6,309 nucleotides of DNA, from positions 1 through 6,309 of the forward strand of contig CAZUDO010000114.1 in assembly GCA_964618895.1 (NCBI GenBank), in the 5' to 3' direction. The stretch is from CAZUDO01 sp964618895 (lineage in GTDB: Bacteria > Desulfobacterota > Binatia > DP-6). Under the pieces are notes generated by a model that ran no database searches, had not been told where the DNA came from, and worked only from the letters and a program-made list of their open reading frames with translations. Numbering within the stretch: the first letter of the stretch is position 1; each line of letters opens with the position of its first letter. The position numbers and the translations under genes are program-made. This document shows positions 1-5,570 of the stretch, piece after piece.

Positions 1-63
1 CAGCAGTCGCTGCATCGCCCGGCCGCGGGCCGTCAGCCCCTCCGTCCCTTTGCGTGCCCCCAT
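1..63 (-). CDS. Possible 5' end of a divergent gene running off the left edge
   Basis: Reading leftward from an ATG at 63, the frame is open for 21 codons to the window edge and gives MGARKGTEGLTARGRAMQRL and onward. A perfect AGGAGG (complement of 72-77) sits 8 bases before the ATG, the best-placed ribosome-binding site in the window. Third codon positions are G/C-rich. The basic start followed by LTARGRA resembles the N-terminus of a DNA-binding regulator, but I do not recognise the family. It conflicts with extending the + strand reading frame of the first ORF (116-376) to the window start. Only 63 bases are visible, so this is a weak call. Confidence 0.33.
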   Translation of the reverse strand, partial: MGARKGTEGLTARGRAMQRLL

Positions 64-115
64 CGAGTCCACCTCCTGGCGGCCGATCTTGGCGGCCCAG
101 GGAGGTCAGGACCAG

Positions 116-376
116 ATGGAGTTCGTCACACGCTTACCGACGTACTACGATGTCAGGCGGCGCGGCATGGAGTTTTTCTCGGGATGGGAGACGTTCGCGC
201 GCGCCCGCGCCGAGAAGAATGGACCGGGGCCAGGTGACCCGCTGCCACGGTTGAAAGAAGCGAAGGCGGGAACGCGCGGCGCGTCATGGAAAACCGTTGC
301 CGAGGAGTACGTCGCGCAATCGAGACTTGCAGCGACGCTGGTCGACGAGAGTGAGAACGAGGAGGACAAGGAATGA
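116..376 (+). CDS. Short ORF at the head of the cas operon; possible Cas10d/Csc3 C-terminal end or small subunit
   Basis: This ORF encodes 86 residues from ATG 116, preceded by GGAGG at 101-105 with a 10-base spacer. The frame is also open upstream to the window edge (TTG at 50 is another start), so it may be the 3' end of a longer gene. I do not recognise its sequence. It carries an aromatic segment, LPTYYDVRRRGMEFFSGWE (about residues 6-24), and an acidic tail (DESENEEDKE). Its stop overlaps the csc2 start as ATGA (373-376). In known type I-D operons the gene directly before csc2 is cas10d (csc3), whose 3' end also yields the small subunit Cas11d from an internal start. Position therefore suggests a Cas10d/Cas11d C-terminus, by inference only. 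Codons before 116 (SSRCIARPRAVSPSV) look non-coding, so a stand-alone small protein or truncated remnant is also possible. The 86 residues seem short for Cas11d. Confidence 0.55.
   Translation: MEFVTRLPTYYDVRRRGMEFFSGWETFARARAEKNGPGPGDPLPRLKEAKAGTRGASWKTVAEEYVAQSRLAATLVDESENEEDKE
359..365 (+). promoter_or_regulatory. Ribosome-binding site of csc2
   Basis: GAGGAGG lies 7 bases before ATG 373, inside the last codons of the preceding ORF. It fixes the csc2 start at 373 and, with the ATGA overlap, supports translational coupling between the two genes. Confidence 0.8.
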
Positions 377-1365
377 TCGCGGCATACTCTGTCCTGAAGG
401 GCCTACCGGTAGGCGGGGGTTTCGACAGCCTGTGCAAGCTGCTCGTCGAGAAGCCTCTTCCCCTCACCGGGCGCGAGACGATTCAGATTGCGCTCGTCCG
501 CGAAGTGCAGGACTACACGATCCTACGCACCGAGGAGACGCGCGAGCTGAATACGGTCTGGACGGCGGGTTCAGGAAATGGGGGGGAAGTCGAGCGCGTC
601 GCGTTCCTCGCCAGCAAGCAGAAAGGGGCCGAGTCGCGCGAGATTGAGGGACTGCTGCGAACATGGAACGTCGCCTCGGGTCGTGTGGCGAACGAGTGCT
701 ACCTCAAGAGCAAGCTCTGCATGACCTGCCCGCGTTGCGTGCTTTTTGGGGCAACCGACGTCGGAAAGGAAACCAAAAAACACGGGAACATCAAACACCG
801 CATCGCGTATGCGACGGCGTTCTCGCTCCTTCCGGTGGATCCGTCGCTCCGCGAGTCGCACACGTTCAATGGCGTCGACGGCGCGACCCAGCGCACGGAT
901 CAGGTGCTCGGGGAGCGGGAGTCGGTGCGACCGGGCGCGCTCTTTGCAAGCATCGTCACGCTTCGGTCGGTGACGGAGATCGAGATGGTATTCGCACTGA
1001 AGACCATCCTCTCGTGCACGCGGTACGGCGCCGAGACGCGGATCGGCGGCATCGTGCGCAACCACGTCCTCGGTATGGTGGCGGCTCACGAGGAGATCGT
1101 CTCGCCACTCGAGCTCACTCTCGCGCTAGCCGATGGTGGCTCGATGCCGTCTGCGGCTGCGGTTACCAAGGTGCTCACGGAATACAAGGCGAAGTGCGCA
1201 ACGCCCACAGCCGCGCATGTGCTGACGGATACCGAGCTGGGCACGCTGCTCGACGCGGTACAGAAGGTCGAGCTGACGCGCCAGCACCTGGACGCCGCCT
1301 ACGGTACGGGAACCGAGTTCCAGAAGACCCAGGACACCTACTTGGAGAAGAAGCCCAAGGGCTAA
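373..1365 (+). CDS. csc2: Type I-D CRISPR Cas7 backbone protein Csc2
   Basis: The 330-residue product matches Csc2 (Cas7d), the protein that polymerises along crRNA to form the backbone of the type I-D interference complex. Family features visible: the YTILRTEETRELN segment (about 48-60); a cysteine cluster, C109-x6-C116-x2-C119-x2-C122, that could bind zinc; SHTFNGVDGATQRTDQV (162-178), resembling the thumb/loop region; and the hallmark SVRPGALFASIVTLRSVTE (184-202) followed by TRYGAETRIGGIVRNHV (216-232), the conserved RNA-binding core end. Length agrees with the family as I know it. The start at 373 is set by GAGGAGG. The gene overlaps the upstream ORF by 4 bases and ends one base before the csc1 start. 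The C-terminal 50 residues are lysine/glutamate-rich and look like a helical tail. No frameshift or missing segment is seen. The assignment rests on recognised motifs, not a database search. Confidence 0.93.
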   Translation: MIAAYSVLKGLPVGGGFDSLCKLLVEKPLPLTGRETIQIALVREVQDYTILRTEETRELNTVWTAGSGNGGEVERVAFLASKQKGAESREIEGLLRTWNVASGRVANECYLKSKLCMTCPRCVLFGATDVGKETKKHGNIKHRIAYATAFSLLPVDPSLRESHTFNGVDGATQRTDQVLGERESVRPGALFASIVTLRSVTEIEMVFALKTILSCTRYGAETRIGGIVRNHVLGMVAAHEEIVSPLELTLALADGGSMPSAAAVTKVLTEYKAKCATPTAAHVLTDTELGTLLDAVQKVELTRQHLDAAYGTGTEFQKTQDTYLEKKPKG

Positions 1366-1366
1366 G

Positions 1367-2065
1367 ATGGGCGCCCCGCCGCGAAACTCCGTCCGCCTGT
1401 GGCGGGTCGTCCTGCGGCTGGACGACTTTCTCTGGTTCGCGTCGTACGAATGGGGCGGCAGCAACGAGACTGCGGCTGTCCTCCATGGCTATGCCCTCAG
1501 CTTCGCGCTCTCCGGGATGGAGCGCACGATCGCTTGGGGAGGCGTGCCGCACTACGAGGAGGACCTCGAGTCGCTCGAGGTCTACTGCACACCGGCGCGG
1601 TTGGTTACGCCGCCGCGCCGCGCCCTTCGTACGCTCCTCACGTTCAACTCCGTCGACGGACCGACCCAACTCACCCAGGCTCTCGCGATCGGCGAGAAGG
1701 TCAATGATCCAAAGTTCGGCAAGCGCCAGGTGCTCGTACCAGGCCTGCGCTTCGAACTCGTCGCGTTCACCCGGCGCGGCTTCGATCTTCCGCGTGTCTT
1801 CCGGCTCGGGAAGAAGCGCAGTCCTGTGGTTTGTGAGAAGACGACCCCAATCGATGGGCGCCGATTTCACTCCGACGATGAGCTCTCGCCGTCCCACGCG
1901 GTGAGCCCATTGGATGTGTCTGGTGAGGTCACGCGCTGCGTCTTCCGGTCTATTCCGCCGCACCTCGTCTACGAACGCGCTTCCATCAAGGATGACGAGT
2001 TCGTGCGAGATGGCGAGATGCTCGTCCACGTCCCTGCGCGGATTCGATCGTGGGAGTCCGAGTAG
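1367..2065 (+). CDS. csc1: Type I-D CRISPR Cas5 protein Csc1
   Basis: The 232-residue product resembles Csc1 (Cas5d of type I-D), which caps the 5' handle of crRNA and contacts the large subunit. Visible features: an N-terminal RRM-like strand VRLWRVVLRLDDFLWFASYE (9-28); a conserved helix around ETAAVLHGYALSFALSG (34-50), corresponding to the family's T-x-x-x-x-NYALxYAL pattern with H-G in place of N; the PHYEEDLESLEVYCTPARL stretch (61-79) with the tyrosine/proline signature; and VFRLGKKRSPV (144-154), matching the conserved R-L-G-K segment. It starts one base after the csc2 stop (TAA g ATG) with no strong ribosome-binding site, so it probably depends on ribosomes finishing csc2. It overlaps the next gene by 16 bases. 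Pairing with Csc2 makes the assignment firm. Confidence 0.9.
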   Translation: MGAPPRNSVRLWRVVLRLDDFLWFASYEWGGSNETAAVLHGYALSFALSGMERTIAWGGVPHYEEDLESLEVYCTPARLVTPPRRALRTLLTFNSVDGPTQLTQALAIGEKVNDPKFGKRQVLVPGLRFELVAFTRRGFDLPRVFRLGKKRSPVVCEKTTPIDGRRFHSDDELSPSHAVSPLDVSGEVTRCVFRSIPPHLVYERASIKDDEFVRDGEMLVHVPARIRSWESE

Positions 2066-3981
2066 CGCCGCTCCGGCTTGCGCTGGCGGGCTCGCGCTGG
2101 CGCGGCCTCGAGCTGATGACCCACCAGGCGCAGTGCCTCGAGATGGCCTCCGAGCCGCGCGTCCTCGTGGAGGCCCCGACCGGCGGCGGAAAGACATGGG
2201 CCGGGGCGGCGCCTTTGGTAGAGGGCGCCGTGGCGCGAGGAGAGTCTGCGATCTTCGTGTACCCGACGAACGCGCTCGCGGACGATCAGATCGAGAGCCT
2301 CGCCGATGTCCTTCGTCGCGCCGGGTACATCACCGCCAGCGTGTCGTCGGACGGGTCGGTCAGCGAGCCGGGTGCCGACGTGCTGCTCTGGCGCGCGCAC
2401 GCGAGCGTGCTCGACGAGGTACAGGACAGGCTCGGCGGACGGACGCGGGGCCAGGCGATGAGCCGGCTGCTTGAGCGGCTGCCTGCCAAGCCTCTCTGGT
2501 TCGTGACCAACCCGGACACGCTCTACCTGCTTTGCACCGCGCGCTATGCACTCTCGGGGCAGCTGTGGTCGAGGCTCTCCGCGGCGTGTGCTCTCGTGCT
2601 CGACGAGTTTCACCTGTACCGCGGCCCGGCCCTCGTGCGCGCGCTGGCGATGATCGAGCTCGCCCGCCAGCTCCTCGGAATCGAGCGTTTCCGCGTGCTC
2701 TCGGCAACGCTGCCGGAAAGCGTGCGCGCCCTCTTGATGCGACGGTTCGGCTTCGCGTGCGTGACTGCCACCGCCGCTTCCGAGGGGCGCATTGTCCAGC
2801 ACGCGATCGATCTGTCGGTCGAGGCGGCACAAGGGGAGGCCGCGACAGATCGCATCGTGCAAAGGGCGACCGACCTACTGCCGAGCCTCCGTGCGGAGCG
2901 CGCGCCTGGACACGTCCCACTCCTCGTGCTGCGCCAGTCCGTGCTGGCGACGATCGCCTTGGAGGACAGGCTCGTTGCGCAAGGACTCGAGCGCGACGAG
3001 ATCGGGATTTATCGCGGGCTGATGTCCAGGGCCGTTAGTGATGTCGAAAACAAGACGCTGGTCCTCGGCACGAGCGCTCTCGAGGTCGGCGTCGATTTCA
3101 AGACGGGCCGGCTCGTGTTCGAAGCGTCGTCCTCAGCGTCCTTCGCGCAACGGCTCGGCCGGGTCGGAAGGCACGCGCCAGGGGAAGCGCTTTTTCTGAC
3201 GAGCCCCCGCGTCGCCGCGGCGTTCGGGGCCGATCGCGAGTGTGACCGCGCCGAGCTCTTGCGGCTCGCCGCCGTCGTGCTGGCTAGCGACGATGACCTG
3301 CCGTCGTTCCCGCAGTCACCTTTCGCGCGAGCCGTCGTCGCCGCCGCCTTCGGTGCCCTACGCGAGCGCGGCTCCAAGCTCGAGGCGCCCAAGGCGTTCT
3401 TCTCCGCCATCGACGATGCCGAGAGAGCGCTTTTCGATCAACTCGACGTGCACGAGCTTCCGCCGCTCGAGCTGATGTCCCGAGGCGCTCGTGCGAGGCT
3501 GCGGGATTCGGTCGGCTTTCGCGGCGGTGAGGGCACCGTCGAAGTCTTCGATAAGCGAGAGCAGCAGCGGCGTGGCAGTGCAGACTTGGCCAGATACGAG
3601 GTCGACCTCGCAACGTTCTTCAGGCGGGCCGACTGGCGCGGAACCCCGGATAGCAGCGGGCGCCCGCTCGTCGTCGGCTACCTGAAGCCGCGCCGCGTGG
3701 GCATCGGGCTGAACATGACGTCGATCGTCGGCGTCGGGCTGCACGCGCCTTCGCCCGATCAGATCGAGCTCCGTATCGACGGTTACCCGACCGCGTGGGA
3801 GGTGCTGCTGCGGGAGCGCGAGCATCTCGTCGGCATCTTCCCGGCCGCCCTTCGTGACGCAATGTCGTGGCGCGAGGATGTCTTCGAATCGGACGACGGA
3901 CGAATCGCCCTCCTCGACGACGACGCGATCGTCGCGGCGTTCCTCTACTGGGAACGCGCCCGCCGTGACGGAGGCACCTGA
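2050..3981 (+). CDS. cas3': Type I-D CRISPR Cas3' helicase (no HD domain)
   Basis: This is a 643-residue superfamily 2 helicase expected to load on the target-bound complex and unwind DNA using ATP. Motifs in order: Q-like THQAQ (24-28); Walker A APTGGGKT (42-49); motif Ia FVYPTNALADDQ (69-80); Walker B DEFH (185-188); motif III SAT (218-220); motif V TSALEVGVDF (341-350); motif VI QRLGRVGRH (367-375). The C-terminal region (about 390-643) contains a strand-rich segment, VVGYLKPRRVGIGLNMTSIV (541-560), of unknown detail. No HD phosphohydrolase domain precedes the helicase. In type I-D the HD nuclease is carried by Cas10d, so the protein fits Cas3' there. The GTG start at 2050 overlaps csc1 by 16 bases and keeps the Q-motif region; ATG 2116 is an alternative that would cut into it. 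Here cas3' is last; in the I-D operons I know it usually precedes cas10d. Confidence 0.93.
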   Translation: MGVRVAPLRLALAGSRWRGLELMTHQAQCLEMASEPRVLVEAPTGGGKTWAGAAPLVEGAVARGESAIFVYPTNALADDQIESLADVLRRAGYITASVSSDGSVSEPGADVLLWRAHASVLDEVQDRLGGRTRGQAMSRLLERLPAKPLWFVTNPDTLYLLCTARYALSGQLWSRLSAACALVLDEFHLYRGPALVRALAMIELARQLLGIERFRVLSATLPESVRALLMRRFGFACVTATAASEGRIVQHAIDLSVEAAQGEAATDRIVQRATDLLPSLRAERAPGHVPLLVLRQSVLATIALEDRLVAQGLERDEIGIYRGLMSRAVSDVENKTLVLGTSALEVGVDFKTGRLVFEASSSASFAQRLGRVGRHAPGEALFLTSPRVAAAFGADRECDRAELLRLAAVVLASDDDLPSFPQSPFARAVVAAAFGALRERGSKLEAPKAFFSAIDDAERALFDQLDVHELPPLELMSRGARARLRDSVGFRGGEGTVEVFDKREQQRRGSADLARYEVDLATFFRRADWRGTPDSSGRPLVVGYLKPRRVGIGLNMTSIVGVGLHAPSPDQIELRIDGYPTAWEVLLREREHLVGIFPAALRDAMSWREDVFESDDGRIALLDDDAIVAAFLYWERARRDGGT

Positions 3982-4170
3982 TCGTGCGACGGGGCCCAAG
4001 GCTCCTTCGGACCGCGGTTCTGGTCGATGTTGCGATGTTGGTCCGATCCGAACCGGAAGACAGAGCCGGGGTTCAGCTACCATGAGACCTCGCAGTACGG
4101 ACTGGAGATGTCCGCCCCATGCCGGTGGATGTGCGCCTGTCGGCGTCCAATGGTACATGACTCACGTCTC
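3982..4170 (+). other. Gap after cas3' with small repeats, no convincing gene
   Basis: These 189 bases separate the cas operon from the DUF4160 gene. I find no cas6, cas4, cas1, cas2 or CRISPR repeat in them. Reading frames here encode compositionally poor, arginine/proline-rich peptides. Visible structure: an 8-base tandem duplication CGATGTTG (4025-4032 and 4033-4040), and two interleaved complementary pairs, TCGGACC (4007-4013) with GGTCCGA (4040-4046) and CGGTTC (4015-4020) with GAACCG (4050-4055). There is no clear U-tract terminator. Promoters for the downstream pair may lie here, but no good -35/-10 can be named. Confidence 0.4.
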
Positions 4171-4430
4171 ATGCCGATCGTCTCCATATTCCTCGGAATC
4201 GTCGTGCGCCTCTTCCACGAGGACCATCCTCCGCCGCACATGCACGCGAAGTACGCCAAGCATCGAGCGATCATCGACATTGCCCCGGGCGGGTCCTGTC
4301 GGGACGCCTGCCGCCCCGGGTTCGGCGCCTGGTGGAAGAGTGGCGACGTGCGCGGCGACCACAATTGCGCCGCGCGTGGTCCGAGGTGCAAATGGAGAAG
4401 CTGCCGCGACGAATCCAGCCCCTGGAGTAG
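4171..4430 (+). pseudogene. DUF4160 protein, split by a one-base frame change
   Basis: From ATG 4171 the first 40 residues match DUF4160: MPIVSIFLGIVVRLFHEDHP, then the family signature PPHMHAKY and AIIDIAPG. After codon 40 this frame turns into non-family sequence and reads through to 4446. Re-reading one base (frame beginning at 4290) restores the rest of the family: SGRLPPRVRRLVEEW, then RAWSEVQMEKLPRRIQPLE and TAG at 4428-4430. The joined product is 86 residues, normal for DUF4160. The break is one base short within CCCCGGGCGGG, and it coincides with a C_CCG_GGC heptamer in the zero frame (4284-4290), so it may be a decayed gene, a sequencing/assembly error, or a -1 frameshift site. The H-R-D-E-L-like motif expected near the C-terminus is altered to RRPQL, which slightly favours decay. 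DUF4160 is a small protein of unknown activity often found beside DUF2442; the pair is sometimes suspected to be toxin-antitoxin-like, which is unproven here. No good ribosome-binding site precedes ATG 4171. Confidence 0.82.
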
Positions 4431-4435
4431 GAGAG
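4429..4435 (+). promoter_or_regulatory. Ribosome-binding site of the DUF2442 gene, overlapping the DUF4160 stop
   Basis: AGGAGAG shares its first bases with the TAG stop at 4428-4430 and lies 7 bases before ATG 4443. This links termination of the restored DUF4160 frame to initiation of DUF2442. The zero-frame readthrough product would instead end at 4446, past the DUF2442 start. Confidence 0.75.
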
Positions 4436-4442
4436 CTACCGG

Positions 4443-4721
4443 ATGAAGCTCGGAAATCGCATTAGGCGCATACGATCCGTCGATCCCGAGGCGATGACGG
4501 TCACGCTGGAGTTCGCCGACGGGTTCCGGGGCACGGTGCATCTCGCGCCTGTATTCAGGAAGCACGGTCGCGGCTCGCTGCCGCTGGAGATCCAGCGTGG
4601 ACAGCTCTTCGGGCGGTGCTTCGTCGAAGGGGGGGCGTTGGCCTGGCCGAACGACTACGAACTCTGTCCCGACGCGGTGCGAGCGTGGATCCGTGAGCAA
4701 CGCCGGCGTCGAGCTGCCTGA
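4443..4721 (+). CDS. DUF2442 domain protein
   Basis: This intact 92-residue protein matches DUF2442 in order and length. It has a strand-rich N-terminus with IRSVDPEAMTVTLEFADGF (10-28), a middle segment with LAPVF (34-38), and the hallmark GGALAWPNDYELCPDAVRAW (63-82), equivalent to the family's G-x-x-x-W-P-N-G-x-D-x-x-P-D. The cellular role is not established. DUF2442 proteins are commonly encoded next to DUF4160, as here, 12 bases downstream of the restored DUF4160 frame and with a good AGGAGAG. The arrangement suggests a two-gene module in one transcript. If the DUF4160 partner is broken, this gene may be the surviving member. It ends 76 bases before the 3' end of the convergent toxin gene. 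Confidence 0.86.
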   Translation: MKLGNRIRRIRSVDPEAMTVTLEFADGFRGTVHLAPVFRKHGRGSLPLEIQRGQLFGRCFVEGGALAWPNDYELCPDAVRAWIREQRRRRAA

Positions 4722-4747
4722 TGTCGAGTCGGACGGGTACCGGACGT

Positions 4748-4799
4748 GCGCGTCGACGCGCGGTGCCGTCGATCGGCCGATGACGTGAGACAGCCGATC
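4748..4799. terminator. Two inverted repeats between convergent genes, possible bidirectional terminator
   Basis: The 76-base space between DUF2442 and the convergent vapC carries a perfect 14-base palindrome GCGCGTCGACGCGC (4748-4761). A second inverted repeat follows, GATCGGC (4771-4777) with GCCGATC (4793-4799), which abuts and partly covers the vapC stop at 4798-4800. There is no T-tract on either side, so intrinsic termination is uncertain. The location between converging genes is the main support. Confidence 0.35.
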
Positions 4800-5223
4800 A
4801 CATCGTGTGCACGTCAGCGAATGGATCGTAGAGTGCAACCCCGTGTCCCCGAAAGTGCTCGATGTCTCGCGTGGCGACACCCAACCCATGCGCCTTGGCC
4901 GTCGCGAGCACGAGCAGGTCGCGGTCCGGAACGGGGCGTCCTCTGCGACGCGCGTCGCCGTCGATCCGTGCGGCGGCGAGCGCGGTCGTCCGGTCGAAGG
5001 CGAACACCTCCACCGACCCCGCGAGCAGGAGTGCCAGCCACTCCTCGACGAATCGGCGGCGCCGGCCGCCGGGCATTCTCTCGGCGCCGGCCGCGAGCTC
5101 GAACACCGTGATGGCGCCGAGGCGGAGTACATCCTGGGTGGCGATCCAGGCGACGACGCCCGGATGCGGTCGGGACTTCACGGATTCGGAGATGACGTTG
5201 GTGTCGATGAGATACGCAGTCAC
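4798..5223 (-). CDS. vapC: VapC-like PIN-domain ribonuclease toxin
   Basis: The 141-residue protein has the PIN-domain fold signature of VapC toxins, metal-dependent RNases that cut RNA and stop translation. Acidic residues that would bind Mg2+ are in place: D7 in YLIDTNVISE (4-13), E42 in ITVFELAAG (38-46), D102 in PDRDLLVLATAKAHGLGVAT (99-118) and D120 in TRDIEHF (118-124). Length and motif spacing are typical, and no catalytic residue is missing, so it looks active. The start is GTG at 5223, overlapping the antitoxin stop as GTGA (5220-5223), which implies coupled translation from one transcript. The C-terminal ALYDPFADV follows the usual last strand. The natural target RNA cannot be read from sequence. 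Confidence 0.92.
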   Translation of the reverse strand: MTAYLIDTNVISESVKSRPHPGVVAWIATQDVLRLGAITVFELAAGAERMPGGRRRRFVEEWLALLLAGSVEVFAFDRTTALAAARIDGDARRRGRPVPDRDLLVLATAKAHGLGVATRDIEHFRGHGVALYDPFADVHTM

Positions 5224-5570
5224 CGGCGCTTGCCACCACGGGCGAAGGGCGCGGAAGCCGTGAGCTGCAAGGTTGCCGGTGCGAAATCCTCGACCCCGCC
5301 GCCGTAGCGCGCTTTGAGCCTCTCGAGTTGGCTCAGGAAGGTCTGGCCTCCGTTGTCATCGTCGGGGCGATCCGAACGCTCGAACTGGTCCATCCCCACC
5401 AGTACGGCGACGTCACGCCCACGGTTGTGGATGACGATTGGGCCCTCAGCGACCCGCCGAACTGCCTCGGACAACTTCGCCTTTGCCTGAGCCACGCCGA
5501 GCCGCCGAGCACGCGCGAGCCGTGGCGTGGGCCGTTTCATGACCATCATGGTCATGTACCGGCACCCCAT
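5220..5570 (-). CDS. Phd/YefM-type antitoxin paired with the PIN toxin
   Basis: The protein is 116 residues from ATG 5570. Its core, RLGVAQAKAKLSEAVRRVAE (23-42) followed by GPIVIHNRGRDVAVLVGMDQFE (43-64), matches Phd/YefM antitoxins: an N-terminal DNA-binding and dimerisation domain in which the GRDVAVLV strand is typical. The tail (about 65-116), ending in ARGGKRR, would wrap the toxin. It sits upstream of vapC with a GTGA overlap, the usual antitoxin-first order. The start is uncertain: in-frame ATGs lie at 5570, 5555, 5549, 5546 and 5540. I prefer 5570 because GGGAGAGG (complement of 5582-5589) is about 11 bases upstream, but the family match begins only near residue 23, so 5540 is possible. 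The palindrome at 5538-5556 falls over these codons and probably takes part in autorepression. Confidence 0.85.
   Translation of the reverse strand: MGCRYMTMMVMKRPTPRLARARRLGVAQAKAKLSEAVRRVAEGPIVIHNRGRDVAVLVGMDQFERSDRPDDDNGGQTFLSQLERLKARYGGGVEDFAPATLQLTASAPFARGGKRR
5538..5556. promoter_or_regulatory. 19-base palindrome at the antitoxin start, probable operator
   Basis: Perfect 9-base arms CATGACCAT and ATGGTCATG flank one central base. It lies exactly over the cluster of possible antitoxin start codons on the minus strand. Phd/YefM antitoxins and their toxin complexes repress their own operons by binding short palindromes near the promoter, so this is a natural operator candidate. It could also fold in mRNA and hide the start codons. 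Function is inferred from position and symmetry. Confidence 0.6.

Noticed and set aside
663..1904. Plus-strand open frame of 413 codons across csc2 and csc1
   Set aside because: It is a shadow frame of two well-supported genes, low in hydrophobic residues and rich in arginine.
1175..2197. Long minus-strand open frame (340 codons) antisense to csc2/csc1
   Set aside because: It mirrors the real coding phase of csc1 and the end of csc2; its protein is arginine/proline-rich with no recognisable domain. The same holds for antisense frames at 571-1089, 1969-2862 and 3358-4158.
4027..4170. Upstream start for the DUF4160 gene (48 extra residues)
   Set aside because: The family begins with M-P-x-I at 4171; the extra residues are unlike any DUF4160 N-terminus.
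3982..4797. A cas6, cas4, cas1 or cas2 gene after cas3'
   Set aside because: No reading frame here shows a glycine-rich Cas6 loop, a RecB-like motif, or Cas1/Cas2 features; the real content is DUF4160 and DUF2442.
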